Source of the DNA: Pseudomonadota bacterium
GTDB taxonomy: Bacteria; Pseudomonadota; Gammaproteobacteria; Burkholderiales; Burkholderiaceae_B
DNA length: 11,161 nt
Reading direction: 5' to 3'
Assembly (NCBI GenBank): GCA_023437255.1
Contig: JAEZGR010000226.1
Span: forward strand, 1 to 11,161
Under the pieces are notes generated by a model. The model did not search any database, was not told the DNA's origin, and was given only the letters and a program-made list of their open reading frames with translations. The translations under genes and the position numbers were made by a program. Positions within the stretch are counted from its first letter, which is position 1. Each line of letters begins with the position of its first letter. Of this stretch, positions 1 through 8,592 are shown one piece after another.

Positions 1-1
1 G

Positions 2-862
2 GCCATTCTCGAGCGCGTGCGGGCGCATGGGCTCGCGCATGGGCTCGCCCCCACCGTCATGACCTTCGACCCGCACCCGCGGGCGTATTTCGCCGAACGC
101 AGCGGGCAGCCCCAGAAGGCGCCGGCCCAGATCAGCACCCTGCGCGACAAGATGCAGGAAGTCGTGCGTCACGGCATGCAGCAGATGGCCGTGCTGCGCT
201 TCAATGAAGCGCTTTCATCGATGGCGCCGGAAACCTTCATCCGCCAGTTGTTGGTCGAAGGCCTGAACACCCGCTGGCTGCTGGTTGGCGAGGACTTTCG
301 CTACGGCCACAGGCGCGCCGGAGACATCGAACTCTTGCGTCGCGCCGGGGCGCAATATGGCTTCCAGGTCGAAACGATTGCCGACATTCCCGACCGGCTC
401 GGTCAACGCATTTCCAGCTCGGCTCTGCGTGAAGCACTCGCCGCCGGCGACCTCGAGCGCGCCCACGCGCTGCTCGGCTATGCCTTTCGCCTGACCCATC
501 ACGTAGGTCATGGTCAGAAGCTGGGGCGCAGCATCGGCTATCGCACACTGAACCAGCTGGTGCCGGAGCGCTTTGCACTGCGCAACGGTGTCTACGTCGT
601 CAAGGTGCACGGCCTGCACGACAGGCCCCTGCCCGGTGTGGCCAGTCTGGGCGTGCGCCCCACTGTGACCGACGCCGGCCGCCGGGTGCTCGAAACACAC
701 CTGCTCGACTGTGACATTGACGCTTACGGTAAACTCGCTACTGTCGAATTCGTGCGCTTCCTGCGCGACGAAGAAAAGTTTCCCGACCTTCCCACCCTGA
801 TCGCCGCCATCGACGACGACGCGCGGCGTGCCCGAGATCATTTCGCTTTCCATGGACTATAG
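2..862 (+). CDS. ribF: Bifunctional riboflavin kinase / FAD synthetase, 5'-truncated by the window edge
   Basis: This cytoplasmic enzyme phosphorylates riboflavin to FMN and adenylates FMN to FAD. The reading frame is open from base 2 (286 visible residues) and the true start lies upstream: the usual N-terminal GxFDGxHxGH nucleotidyltransferase motif is missing, so roughly 30-40 residues are absent. The GTG at 17 is an internal codon. The visible part opens with the TFDPHP motif of the FAD synthetase domain, followed by VGEDFRYG and RISSSALR (residues 136-142 of the fragment). The flavokinase domain follows, with [11 protein letters not shown] (174-184), [17 protein letters not shown] and [10 protein letters not shown] near the C-terminus. 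The usual flavokinase PTAN motif reads RTLN at 181-184: Thr and Asn are kept but Pro is replaced by Arg. The stop codon overlaps the ileS start by 11 bases. The family call is secure. Confidence 0.95.
   Translation, partial: AILERVRAHGLAHGLAPTVMTFDPHPRAYFAERSGQPQKAPAQISTLRDKMQEVVRHGMQQMAVLRFNEALSSMAPETFIRQLLVEGLNTRWLLVGEDFRYGHRRAGDIELLRRAGAQYGFQVETIADIPDRLGQRISSSALREALAAGDLERAHALLGYAFRLTHHVGHGQKLGRSIGYRTLNQLVPERFALRNGVYVVKVHGLHDRPLPGVASLGVRPTVTDAGRRVLETHLLDCDIDAYGKLATVEFVRFLRDEEKFPDLPTLIAAIDDDARRARDHFAFHGL
23..46 (+). repeat. Perfect 12-bp tandem duplication inside ribF
   Basis: The unit gcgcatgggctc occurs twice back to back (23-34 and 35-46), in frame, encoding AHGL twice. Comparison from memory with other RibF proteins suggests the segment before TFDPHP has normal length, so this need not be a recent insertion. 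Confidence 0.6.
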
Positions 863-3695
863 AAAAAGCCTCAATCTGCCTGAATCCCCCTTTCCGATGC
901 GCGGCAACCTGGCCAAGCGTGAGCCGGGCTGGATCGCCGAGTGGGAAGAGAAAAAGATCTACGCAGCCATCAGGCAGGCCGGCAAGGGAAGGCCGAAGTT
1001 CGTCCTGCACGATGGCCCGCCCTATGCGAACGGCAATATTCACATCGGGCACGCGGTCAACAAGATTCTGAAAGACATCATCGTCAAGAGCCGCAACATG
1101 GCCGGCTTTGACGCGGTGTACGTGCCGGGCTGGGACTGCCACGGCATGCCCATCGAAATCCAGATCGAAAAGAAATACGGCAAGAATCTGCCGGTCGCCG
1201 AGGTGCAGGCCAAGGCGCGCGCCTACGCGTACGAACAGATCGACAACCAGCGCCGCGAGTTCAAGCGCCTGGGCGTGCTGGGCGATTGGGAGCGGCCGTA
1301 TCTCACTATGAATCACAGCAACGAAGCCGATGAGCTGCGCGCACTGTCGCAGATCATGCAGAAGGGCTTCGTGTTCCGGGGTCTCAAGCCGGTGAACTGG
1401 TGCTTTGACTGTGGCTCGGCGCTCGCCGAAGCAGAGGTCGAATACGCCGACCGCAACGATCCCTCGATCTATGTCGCTTTCCCCTTCACCGACAAGGCGG
1501 CCGTGGCTGCGGCCTTTGGCGTCGATCAGGCCGAAGACGGCGCCATCGTCATCTGGACCACCACGCCCTGGACCATCCCTGCCAACCAGGCCCTGAACGT
1601 GCACCCCGAGTTCGAATATGCGCTCGTGCGCCTGCAGGCGCCGCGCAGCACCGGCTCCTTGCTGCTGTTGGCCAAAGACCGTGTCGAAGCCTGCCTGAAG
1701 GAATGGGGGCTCGAAGGCACGATCGTCGCCACCACGAGCGGCGAAAAGCTGGCGGGGCTCGAGTTCCGTCACCCGCTGCACGCCGCTCACGAAGGCTACG
1801 ACCGGGTTTCGCCCGTCTATCTGGGTGACTACGTCACGCTCGACTCCGGCACCGGCGTCGTGCACTCGGCGCCCGCCTACGGTGTGGAAGACTTTGTGTC
1901 GTGCAAGGCGCATGGCATGAGCGACGACGCCATCATCAACCCGGTGAAGGGCGACGGCCATTACGCCGACAGCCTGCCGCTGTTCGGTGGCCACACGATC
2001 TGGAAAGCCAACCCGATCATCGTCGAGGCGCTGCAGAAGGCCGGCACCTTGCTCAAGGTTGAAACGCTCAAGCACAGCTACATGCACTGCTGGCGCCACA
2101 AGACGCCCGTCATTTACCGGGCCACCAGCCAGTGGTTTGCCGGCATGGACCGCGAACCCGCACAGGGCGGCGAAACGCTGCGCCAGATGGCACTCAAGGG
2201 TGTCGAGAACACCGCCTTCTACCCTGCCTGGGGCAAGGCGCGTCTGCACGCCATGATCGCCAATCGCCCCGACTGGACTCTGTCGCGTCAGCGCCAGTGG
2301 GGTGTGCCCATGGCGTTCTTCGTACACAAGGAAACGGGTGAGCTGCACCCACGCACGCCCGAGCTCATGGAAGCCGTGGCGCAACGCATCGAAAAGCATG
2401 GCATCGAGGCCTGGCAGTCGCTCGACCCGGCCGAACTGCTCGGTGCCGATGCGGAACACTACGAAAAGACCCGCGACACGCTCGACGTGTGGTTTGACTC
2501 GGGCACCACGCACGCCACGGTGTTGGGCGGTCGCGACGGTCAGGTGAAGGGCTCACACGCCGAAGACCTGACCTGGCCGGCCGACCTTTACCTCGAGGGT
2601 TCCGACCAGCACCGCGGCTGGTTCCATTCGTCGCTGCTCACCGGCTGCATGCTGTATGGCCGCCCGCCCTACAAGGCCCTGCTCACGCACGGCTTCGTGG
2701 TCGACGGCCAGGGCCGCAAGATGAGTAAGTCCGTGGGCAACGTGGTGGCCCCGCAAAAAGTGTCTGACACGCTCGGCGCCGAAATCCTGCGCCTGTGGAC
2801 CGCAGCAACCGACTATTCGGGCGAGCTGTCGATTTCCGACACGATTCTCGACCGCGTGGTCGAAAGCTACCGCCGCATTCGCAATACGCTCAAGTTCCTG
2901 CTGGGCAACGTGGCTGATTTCGATATCGCCACCCAGGCCGTGCCGCTCGAGCAGATGTTCGAGATCGACCGCTACGCCCTGGCCATGACCGCCGCCATGC
3001 AGGCCGATGTCGAGGCCTGGTACGAACGCTACGAATTCCACCCGGCGGTCGCCCGTCTGCAGGTGTTCTGCTCCGAAGACCTCGGCGCCTTCTACCTCGA
3101 TGTCCTGAAAGATCGCCTGTACACCACGGCGGCCGACAGCCTTGCGCGCCGCTCCGCCCAGACGGCACTCTGGCACATCACCAACGGTCTGCTCAAGCTG
3201 CTGGCACCGATTCTTTCGTTCACGGCCGAAGAAGCCTGGAAACACTTCCGGGGCGAAGAAGACACGCTCACCATCTTCACGGAAACCTGGCATCAGTTCC
3301 CGGAAATGGCCGATGGACCCGCCCTGGTCGCGAAGTGGACTCGCCTGCGCGAGATTCGCGCCGAAGCGATGCGCCGCATCGAAGAGGTGCGGGCCACCGG
3401 CAAGGTGGGGTCCTCGCTGGCCGCCGAGATCGACATCCGCGCGCAGGGCAACGACCTCGAGATCCTGCGCTCGCTGGGCGACGACCTGCGCTTCGTGCTG
3501 ATCGTTTCACGCGCCACCGTACACGCTTGCACTGAACCGGAACTGCGCATCGACGTGCAGCCCAGCGATGCGGCCAAGTGCGAACGTTGCTGGCACCATC
3601 GCCCCGATGTCGGCAGCGACCCGCAGCACCCCACAATCTGTGGCCGCTGTACCGACAACCTGTTTGGCGACGGCGAACAGCGCGAGCATGCTTGA
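852..3695 (+). CDS. ileS: Isoleucyl-tRNA synthetase
   Basis: This class Ia aminoacyl-tRNA synthetase charges tRNA-Ile in the cytoplasm and clears misactivated valine in its editing domain. The protein has 947 residues, close to the bacterial norm. Visible motifs are HIGH at 64-67, the threonine-rich editing segment [11 protein letters not shown] at 235-245, the editing motif [16 protein letters not shown] ending at F348 (D347), [10 protein letters not shown] at 581-590 and KMSKS at 623-627. A C-terminal zinc finger has two CxxC pairs (C910/C913 and C930/C933). I chose the ATG at 852 because [18 protein letters not shown] is the family N-terminus; a GTG at 828 would add eight residues of no family likeness. 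No clear Shine-Dalgarno sequence precedes 852. The start overlaps the end of ribF by 11 bases, pointing to translational coupling. Confidence 0.98.
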   Translation: MDYRKSLNLPESPFPMRGNLAKREPGWIAEWEEKKIYAAIRQAGKGRPKFVLHDGPPYANGNIHIGHAVNKILKDIIVKSRNMAGFDAVYVPGWDCHGMPIEIQIEKKYGKNLPVAEVQAKARAYAYEQIDNQRREFKRLGVLGDWERPYLTMNHSNEADELRALSQIMQKGFVFRGLKPVNWCFDCGSALAEAEVEYADRNDPSIYVAFPFTDKAAVAAAFGVDQAEDGAIVIWTTTPWTIPANQALNVHPEFEYALVRLQAPRSTGSLLLLAKDRVEACLKEWGLEGTIVATTSGEKLAGLEFRHPLHAAHEGYDRVSPVYLGDYVTLDSGTGVVHSAPAYGVEDFVSCKAHGMSDDAIINPVKGDGHYADSLPLFGGHTIWKANPIIVEALQKAGTLLKVETLKHSYMHCWRHKTPVIYRATSQWFAGMDREPAQGGETLRQMALKGVENTAFYPAWGKARLHAMIANRPDWTLSRQRQWGVPMAFFVHKETGELHPRTPELMEAVAQRIEKHGIEAWQSLDPAELLGADAEHYEKTRDTLDVWFDSGTTHATVLGGRDGQVKGSHAEDLTWPADLYLEGSDQHRGWFHSSLLTGCMLYGRPPYKALLTHGFVVDGQGRKMSKSVGNVVAPQKVSDTLGAEILRLWTAATDYSGELSISDTILDRVVESYRRIRNTLKFLLGNVADFDIATQAVPLEQMFEIDRYALAMTAAMQADVEAWYERYEFHPAVARLQVFCSEDLGAFYLDVLKDRLYTTAADSLARRSAQTALWHITNGLLKLLAPILSFTAEEAWKHFRGEEDTLTIFTETWHQFPEMADGPALVAKWTRLREIRAEAMRRIEEVRATGKVGSSLAAEIDIRAQGNDLEILRSLGDDLRFVLIVSRATVHACTEPELRIDVQPSDAAKCERCWHHRPDVGSDPQHPTICGRCTDNLFGDGEQREHA

Positions 3696-4194
3696 GTCGC
3701 CCGCGCGTCGCAGCCTGGCGGGCTGGCTGCTGGTGGCGGCGCTGATCATCGTGATTGATCAGGCCACCAAGGTGTGGTTCGACAGCGCACTGGAGTACGG
3801 AGAGCGGTGGCATGTACTGCCGTTCTTCGACTTCACGCTGCTGTACAACACCGGTGCCGCATTCAGTTTTCTTGCCGACGGCCAGGGGTGGCAACGCTGG
3901 TTCTTCACCGGAATCGCGCTCATCGCCACCGTGGTGATCGTGCGCCTGCTCCGCAAGCACGCCCACGCGCCCCTGTTCTGCGCCGCACTGGCGTGCATCC
4001 TGGGCGGCGCGCTCGGCAACGCGATCGACCGCCTGCTGTACGGCCATGTGGTGGATTTTCTGCTCTTCTACTGGCAGGATTGGTACTTTCCGGCATTCAA
4101 CGTCGCTGACGTGGCCATCACCTGCGGTGCCATCCTGCTGCTGATCGACGAAATCCGGCGTTGGCGTCATGAGCGCCAGAGCGCCCAACCGTAA
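3688..4194 (+). CDS. lspA: Lipoprotein signal peptidase (signal peptidase II)
   Basis: This inner-membrane aspartyl protease cuts signal peptides from diacylated prolipoproteins. The protein has 168 residues, typical of the family. It shows about four hydrophobic segments and the conserved blocks IDQATK (23-28), YNTGAAFS (53-60), [10 protein letters not shown] (106-115) and FNVADVAI (137-144). The expected catalytic aspartates are D123 (in VVDF) and D141 (in NVAD), at the same spacing as in characterised LspA proteins. The ATG at 3688 overlaps the last 8 bases of ileS. The frame stays open further upstream, but that part is out-of-frame ileS sequence. The ribosome-binding site is weak, so coupling to ileS is likely. 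The ileS-lspA pairing is widespread in Proteobacteria. Confidence 0.97.
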   Translation: MLESPARRSLAGWLLVAALIIVIDQATKVWFDSALEYGERWHVLPFFDFTLLYNTGAAFSFLADGQGWQRWFFTGIALIATVVIVRLLRKHAHAPLFCAALACILGGALGNAIDRLLYGHVVDFLLFYWQDWYFPAFNVADVAITCGAILLLIDEIRRWRHERQSAQP

Positions 4195-4201
4195 AATCGC
4201 C

Positions 4202-5398
4202 ATGCTCGAACTTGCCAACAAACGCATCGTGCTCGGCCTGACGGGCGGCATCGCCTGCTACAAGGTCGCAGAATTCGTGCGCCGGGCCACGGAACAGGGC
4301 GCCGTCATCGACGTCGTGATGACCGAGGCCGCCACCCACTTCATCACGCCGGTCACCATGCAGGCACTGTCGGGGCGCCCGGTCTACCTCGACGCCTGGG
4401 ATTCACGTGAGCCCAACAACATGGCTCACATCAATCTGACGCGCGGCGCCGACGCGATCCTGATCGCACCTGCCAGTACCGACTTCATGGCCAAGCTGGC
4501 GCATGGCCTGGCCGACGACCTGCTTTCCACCCTGTGTGTGGCCCGGGGCAATTGCCCGCTGCTGGTCACGCCCGCCATGAACCGCGAGATGTGGCTCAAC
4601 GCAGCCACCCAGCGCAACGTGGCGCTCCTGCGTGGCGACGGCGTGCACATCTTGGGGCCCGCAGAAGGTGAGCAGGCCTGTGGCGAGGTGGGCAGCGGCC
4701 GCATGATCGAGCCCGACCAGATCCTCACCGAGCTCATCGCCTTTTTCCAGCCCAAGGTTCTGGCCGGCAAACGCGTGCTCATTACGGCCGGCCCCACCTC
4801 CGAGCGCATCGACCCCGTCCGGGTGATCACCAATCGCAGTTCGGGCAAAACCGGCTATGCGCTCGCGCGGGCCGCGCGCGATGCCGGTGCCGAAGTGATC
4901 CTGGTCAGCGGGCCCACCGCGCTGCCCTGCCCTTATGGCGTGACCCGCATTCCGGTGGAAAGCGCCAGAGACATGCATGCCGCCGTCATGCAATTCGCCA
5001 CCGACAGCGATATCTTCATCTCGGTGGCCGCCGTGGCAGACTGGCATGTCGTGAACGCCGGCGAGCAGAAGCTGAAGAAGACAGCCGGTGGTCAAGCGCC
5101 GCAGATCGAGTTCGCGCCCAATCCCGACATTCTGGCCGACGTGGCCGCCCTGCCCGATGGGCCCTGGTGCGTGGGATTCGCCGCCGAGACCGAGAATCTC
5201 GACGAATACGCCGAGCAAAAAAGGCGTCGCAAGCGCGTGCCGCTGCTGGTGGGCAACCTGGCACAGAAGGTGATGGACGCCGATGTCACCGAGATGGTGC
5301 TGTACGACGACCAGGGCCGCAGCGCGCTGCCCCCCCAGCCCAAGCTTCAGGCAGCCCGCGCGCTCGTCCATGCCATTGCACAACGGAGCCCCCGATGA
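4202..5398 (+). CDS. coaBC: Bifunctional phosphopantothenoylcysteine decarboxylase / phosphopantothenate-cysteine ligase
   Basis: CoaBC (Dfp) catalyses two consecutive steps of coenzyme A synthesis: CTP-dependent joining of cysteine to 4'-phosphopantothenate (CoaB), then FMN-dependent decarboxylation (CoaC). From the ATG at 4202 the protein has 398 residues. The N-terminal CoaC half carries GGIACYK (15-21), the active-site His H76, PAMNREMW (124-131) and [10 protein letters not shown] with C160. The CoaB half begins near 188 with [15 protein letters not shown], has [10 protein letters not shown] (N211), AAVADW (276-281), a lysine cluster at 290-293 and GFAAET (325-330). The start at 4202 lies 7 bases after lspA and matches the usual N-terminus; an in-frame ATG at 4169 would overlap lspA and add 11 residues. 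Neither start has a clear Shine-Dalgarno sequence. The stop overlaps the dut start as ATGA. A run of seven C lies at 5330-5336. Confidence 0.96.
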   Translation: MLELANKRIVLGLTGGIACYKVAEFVRRATEQGAVIDVVMTEAATHFITPVTMQALSGRPVYLDAWDSREPNNMAHINLTRGADAILIAPASTDFMAKLAHGLADDLLSTLCVARGNCPLLVTPAMNREMWLNAATQRNVALLRGDGVHILGPAEGEQACGEVGSGRMIEPDQILTELIAFFQPKVLAGKRVLITAGPTSERIDPVRVITNRSSGKTGYALARAARDAGAEVILVSGPTALPCPYGVTRIPVESARDMHAAVMQFATDSDIFISVAAVADWHVVNAGEQKLKKTAGGQAPQIEFAPNPDILADVAALPDGPWCVGFAAETENLDEYAEQKRRRKRVPLLVGNLAQKVMDADVTEMVLYDDQGRSALPPQPKLQAARALVHAIAQRSPR

Positions 5399-5844
5399 GA
5401 CGCATCGCTCTCAAAGTTCTCGACCCGCGCATGAATGACTACCTGCCGGCCTATGCCACGCAGGGGTCGGCCGGCCTGGATCTGCGCGCCTGTATCGACG
5501 CCCCCATCACGCTGCAGCCGGGTGGCGCCGAACTGATCCCCACCGGTCTGGCGATTCATATCGCAGACCCCGCCTACGCTGCCATGATCCTGCCGCGTTC
5601 GGGTCTGGGGCACAAGCACGGCATCGTGCTGGGGAACCTGGTGGGGCTCATCGACTCCGATTACCAGGGGCCGCTCATGGTCTCGGTGTGGAACCGCGGC
5701 AGCGAAGCCTTTGTGCTGAATCCCATGGAGCGCATGGCCCAGCTGGTGGTCGTGCCGGTTCAGCAGGTCGAATTCGATGTGGTCGACGAATTCGAAGGCA
5801 GCTCGCGGGGAGCCGGCGGCTTCGGCAGCACAGGCCGCCAATAG
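5395..5844 (+). CDS. dut: Deoxyuridine 5'-triphosphate nucleotidohydrolase (dUTPase)
   Basis: This trimeric dUTPase hydrolyses dUTP to dUMP and pyrophosphate, keeping uracil out of DNA and supplying dUMP for thymidylate synthesis. The 149-residue length is typical. All five family motifs are visible: AGLDLRA (26-32), [15 protein letters not shown] (67-81), [19 protein letters not shown] (84-102) with the expected catalytic Asp D87, [10 protein letters not shown] (113-122), and the C-terminal glycine-rich [10 protein letters not shown] (138-147). The start codon sits in an ATGA overlap with coaBC. A GGAG at 5385-5388 lies six bases upstream, so dut has both its own ribosome-binding site and coupling to coaBC. 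It is the last gene of the plus-strand operon. The coaBC-dut pairing is a common proteobacterial arrangement. Confidence 0.98.
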   Translation: MRRIALKVLDPRMNDYLPAYATQGSAGLDLRACIDAPITLQPGGAELIPTGLAIHIADPAYAAMILPRSGLGHKHGIVLGNLVGLIDSDYQGPLMVSVWNRGSEAFVLNPMERMAQLVVVPVQQVEFDVVDEFEGSSRGAGGFGSTGRQ

Positions 5845-5859
5845 GCCCGTACCTTATAC

Positions 5860-5878
5860 GCGCCCGCCGGCCGGGCGC
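5860..5878. terminator. GC-only hairpin between convergent dut and livF; possible two-way terminator
   Basis: Bases 5860-5866 (gcgcccg) pair perfectly with 5872-5878 (cgggcgc), a 7-bp all-GC stem with a 5-base loop. It lies in the 41-base gap between the 3' ends of dut and livF. Neither strand has a clear U-tract after the stem, so it is not a classic intrinsic terminator; it could be an imperfect one, a pause site or an RNA 3'-end stabiliser. Confidence 0.45.
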
Positions 5879-5885
5879 CTGCCGA

Positions 5886-6620
5886 TCAGGCGGCTTCTTC
5901 TTCGCCGAGATACGCCGCTCTGACCTTCGGGTCGTCCAGCAGCTGCTGAGACGGCCCTTCGAGTATCATGCGCCCCGACTCCATGACGTAGCCACGATTG
6001 CTGGCCTCAAGCGCGAGCTTGGCGTTCTGCTCGATGAGCAGGATCGTGACGCCTTCCTGCGAAATGGTGTTGATGACCTCGAAGATCTTGTCGACCATGA
6101 TCGGCGCCAGGCCCATCGATGGCTCGTCGAGCAGCAGCAGGCGAGGCCGCGAAATCATGGCCCGGCCCATTGCAAGCATCTGCTGCTCGCCGCCCGACAA
6201 GGTGCCGGCCGACTGTTTGAGCCGTTCGCGCAGCCGCGGAAAGATCTCGAGCACATGTTCCGTGTCTTGCCGCACCTGATCGGTGTCGCGCCGGCTGTAT
6301 GCCCCCATGGCCAGGTTTTCTTCGATGGTGAGCTGACCGAAGATCCCGCGCCCCTCGGGCACCATGACTAGCCCTTCGCGCACCAGCGTGTACGACGGTG
6401 CGCCGGCGATCGAGCGGCCGTCGTACAGAATGTCGCCCGCCGCGCGCGGCACCAGGCCGCAGATCGCGCGCAGAGTAGTGCTCTTGCCGGCTCCGTTGGC
6501 GCCGATCAGACTCACGAGTTCACCGTGATTCACGGTGAGATTCAGACCCCGAACGGCGCGGATACCGCCATAGGCCACGTCGAGATCGCGCAGTTCGAGC
6601 AAAGGCGTTTGGGTGGTCAT
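5886..6620 (-). CDS. livF: Branched-chain amino acid ABC transporter, ATP-binding protein LivF
   Basis: This is one of two cytoplasmic ATPases powering the HAAT-family importer encoded here. The protein has 244 residues. It shows Walker A GANGAGKST (40-48), the Q-loop region followed by VPEGRGIFGQLTIEENL (87-103), the signature LSGGEQQ (141-147), and Walker B LLLLDEP with SMGLAP after it (161-173). The position of the usual H-loop histidine is Gln in LLIEQNA (194-200). As I recall, this is a normal trait of LivF-type ATPases and helps separate it from LivG. The ATG at 6620 forms an ATGA overlap with the livG stop and is preceded by AGGGAAG. It is the last gene of the liv operon. Confidence 0.96.
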   Translation of the reverse strand: MTTQTPLLELRDLDVAYGGIRAVRGLNLTVNHGELVSLIGANGAGKSTTLRAICGLVPRAAGDILYDGRSIAGAPSYTLVREGLVMVPEGRGIFGQLTIEENLAMGAYSRRDTDQVRQDTEHVLEIFPRLRERLKQSAGTLSGGEQQMLAMGRAMISRPRLLLLDEPSMGLAPIMVDKIFEVINTISQEGVTILLIEQNAKLALEASNRGYVMESGRMILEGPSQQLLDDPKVRAAYLGEEEAA

Positions 6621-7510
6621 GTGTTGCTTCCCTGATTCGTTGCGCCGGCCTCTTGCTGGAGCGTGGCCACGTCGGTGGCCGGCGCGGCATTCACGCCCGC
6701 CTGCCCGGCGGCACCCTTGCCCAGATACGCCTCGATCACGCGCGGATCACGCTGCACCTCAGCCGGTTTGCCCTCGGCCAGCACACGGCCGTATTCCAGC
6801 ACCAGCACGCGATTGCACAGCCCCATGACGAGCTTCATGTCGTGCTCGATCAGCAGCACCGTGACGCCGTCGTCGCGGATCTTCTCGATGAGCTGGCGCA
6901 GCACCACCGTTTCGGAAGGATTCATGCCCGCCGCCGGTTCATCGAGCGCCAGCAGCTTGGGCTCGGTGGCCAGCGCACGAGCGATCTCGAGACGGCGCTG
7001 ATCGCCGTAGGACAAGGAACGCGCGATGTCGTTGGCGCGGTCTGCGATGCCCACGTACTCGAGCAGTTCATAGGCACGCTGCTCGATATCGCGCTCTTCC
7101 TGGAGGGTGGCGCGATTCCGAAACACGGCGCCGAACACGCCCGCATGCGTGCGCACGTGACGCCCGATCATCACGTTCTCGATCGCACTGAGGTTGGCAA
7201 ACAGGCGGATGTTCTGAAACGTTCGAGCCAGCCCCACTTGCGCAATTTCGTGAGGCTTCAGCCGTGTGAGCTGATGCCCCATGAAGTTGGCAGTGCCCAT
7301 TTCCGGCTGATAGAGGCTGGTGAGCACGTTGAAGAGCGTGGTCTTGCCGGCACCGTTAGGACCGATCAGGCCGTAGATGTCGCCCTTGCAGATGCCGAAG
7401 CTCACGTCCGACAAGGCCTGCAGACCACCGAATCGTTTGCTGATGCGGTTCACCACCAGCAGCAGCTCGGGCATGGCGCCCTGGTCACGATGCAGAGGAG
7501 CCGAGCTCAT
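6617..7510 (-). CDS. livG: Branched-chain amino acid ABC transporter, ATP-binding protein LivG
   Basis: This is the second ATPase of the importer, expected to pair with LivF on the inner face of the permeases. The protein has 297 residues. It carries Walker A GPNGAGKTT (50-58), the Q-loop ARTFQN (95-100), the LivG-type signature LSYGDQRRLEIARAL (166-180), Walker B LLALDEP (186-192) and the H-loop H223. The usual LivG end, AYLGKG (261-266), is followed by about 31 extra residues rich in Ala, Gly, Thr and Gln, giving a longer protein than the roughly 255-260 residues common in the family. The ATG at 7510 overlaps the livM stop as ATGA and follows a strong GGGAGGG; an in-frame Met13 is a less likely start. 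The open frame upstream of 7510 is a shadow of livM. Confidence 0.96.
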   Translation of the reverse strand: MSSAPLHRDQGAMPELLLVVNRISKRFGGLQALSDVSFGICKGDIYGLIGPNGAGKTTLFNVLTSLYQPEMGTANFMGHQLTRLKPHEIAQVGLARTFQNIRLFANLSAIENVMIGRHVRTHAGVFGAVFRNRATLQEERDIEQRAYELLEYVGIADRANDIARSLSYGDQRRLEIARALATEPKLLALDEPAAGMNPSETVVLRQLIEKIRDDGVTVLLIEHDMKLVMGLCNRVLVLEYGRVLAEGKPAEVQRDPRVIEAYLGKGAAGQAGVNAAPATDVATLQQEAGATNQGSNT

Positions 7511-8592
7511 GCGCCCTCCCTTGCCGCCCGCAGTTCGCGGCGACGCAGCGCCGAGGGCCAGAGGCCTTCGGGCCGGAAGATCATGACCAGCACGAGCGCA
7601 AAACCGAACAACAGCATGCGGATGCCTTCGGGGTCGAGGATGACGTCGCCAAACAGCGTCTGCTGCAGGGGTACCACGACGGCGCGCAGCAGTTCCGGGA
7701 ACACCGACAGCAGCAATGCCCCCAGGATCACCCCGGGGATATTGCCCATGCCGCCCAGCACCACCATGCACAGCACGGCAATGGATTCAGTGAGGCTGAA
7801 GCTTTCGGGGCTGACGAAACCCTGCATGGAAGCAAACATGCAGCCAGCGATACCGCCGAACGATGCCCCCATGGCAAAGGCCAGCAACTTGATGTTGCGG
7901 GTGTTGATGCCCATGGCCTTGGCCGCGATCTCGTCTTCACGAACCGCTTCCCAGGCACGGCCGATACGCGAATGCTGCAGGCGCGCGCAGATGATGACGA
8001 TGACGATGGTGAGGAACAGCAGCAGGTAATAGTACTTTTCGGGCCCCGTTATTCGGAAACCGAAGAGTTCCTGCGTGCGCCCGAACATGAAATCGCCCAC
8101 CTTGAAGGTGTCGATGCGATTGATGCCCTGCGGGCCGTTGGTGATGTTGACCGGCGCGTCGAGGTTGTTCAGAAAGATGCGCACGATCTCGCCAAAGCCC
8201 AGGGTGACGATCGCCAGATAGTCGCCCCGCAGCTTTAGCGTGGGCGCGCCCAGCAACGCCCCGGCAATGGCCGCCAGCACGAAGCCCAGCGGCAGGATCA
8301 CCCAGAACGGCAGATGCAGGCCGAAGTGCGGCGAGGCCAGCATGGCCCATACGTAGGCGCCCACGCCGTAAAAGGCGATATAGCCCAGGTCGAGCAGACC
8401 GGCAAAGCCCACCACGACATTCAGGCCCAGCGCCAACATGACGTAGATGAGCGCGAAATTGAGGGTACGGATCCAGCTCTGCCCGGCCATGCCCAGCAGG
8501 AAGGGCAGCACGGCCAGCAGCGCGCCGAACACCACGATGCCCAGCCAGACCTTGGCAGGAACCGGCGTACGAACGGAAGTGAGGGAGCTCAT
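7507..8592 (-). CDS. livM: Branched-chain amino acid ABC transporter, permease LivM
   Basis: This inner-membrane permease forms the transport channel together with LivH. The protein has 361 residues with several strongly hydrophobic stretches, roughly 15-33, 43-86, 96-119, 187-204, 236-255, 270-299 and 326-340. Family blocks are GLNVVVGFAGLLDLGYIAFYG (56-76), LRGDYLAIVTLGFGEIVRI (121-139), NITNGPQGI (149-157) and GGMGNIPGVILGAL (280-293). The cytoplasmic coupling loop that contacts the ATPases is seen as GRAWEAVREDEIAAKAMGI (211-229). The ATG at 8592 overlaps the livH stop as ATGA, with AGGAG seven bases upstream; the stop overlaps livG in the same way. The basic C-terminus (RRRELR) probably faces the cytoplasm. 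Confidence 0.96.
   Translation of the reverse strand: MSSLTSVRTPVPAKVWLGIVVFGALLAVLPFLLGMAGQSWIRTLNFALIYVMLALGLNVVVGFAGLLDLGYIAFYGVGAYVWAMLASPHFGLHLPFWVILPLGFVLAAIAGALLGAPTLKLRGDYLAIVTLGFGEIVRIFLNNLDAPVNITNGPQGINRIDTFKVGDFMFGRTQELFGFRITGPEKYYYLLLFLTIVIVIICARLQHSRIGRAWEAVREDEIAAKAMGINTRNIKLLAFAMGASFGGIAGCMFASMQGFVSPESFSLTESIAVLCMVVLGGMGNIPGVILGALLLSVFPELLRAVVVPLQQTLFGDVILDPEGIRMLLFGFALVLVMIFRPEGLWPSALRRRELRAAREGA

Noticed and set aside
828..851. Upstream GTG start for ileS adding eight residues.
   Set aside because: The added residues do not resemble IleS, and the ATG at 852 begins exactly at the conserved family N-terminus.
738..2513. Long antisense open frame (591 codons) opposite ileS, and another at 2553-3293.
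   Set aside because: ileS is certain on the other strand with all motifs intact. High GC makes stop codons rare in the opposing frames, and the antisense proteins show no recognisable domain and have a His/Arg/Asp-rich shadow composition.
5217..5222. A6 run followed by G inside coaBC, resembling a ribosomal -1 slippery heptamer, with the dut frame open downstream.
   Set aside because: The codon phase is CAA-AAA-AGG, which does not fit the X-XXY-YYZ pattern, and no stimulatory structure was evident.
6653..8029. Plus-strand open frame (458 codons) opposite livG and livM.
   Set aside because: It is antisense to two well-identified transporter genes, crosses their boundary, and its His/Gln-rich translation has no family likeness.
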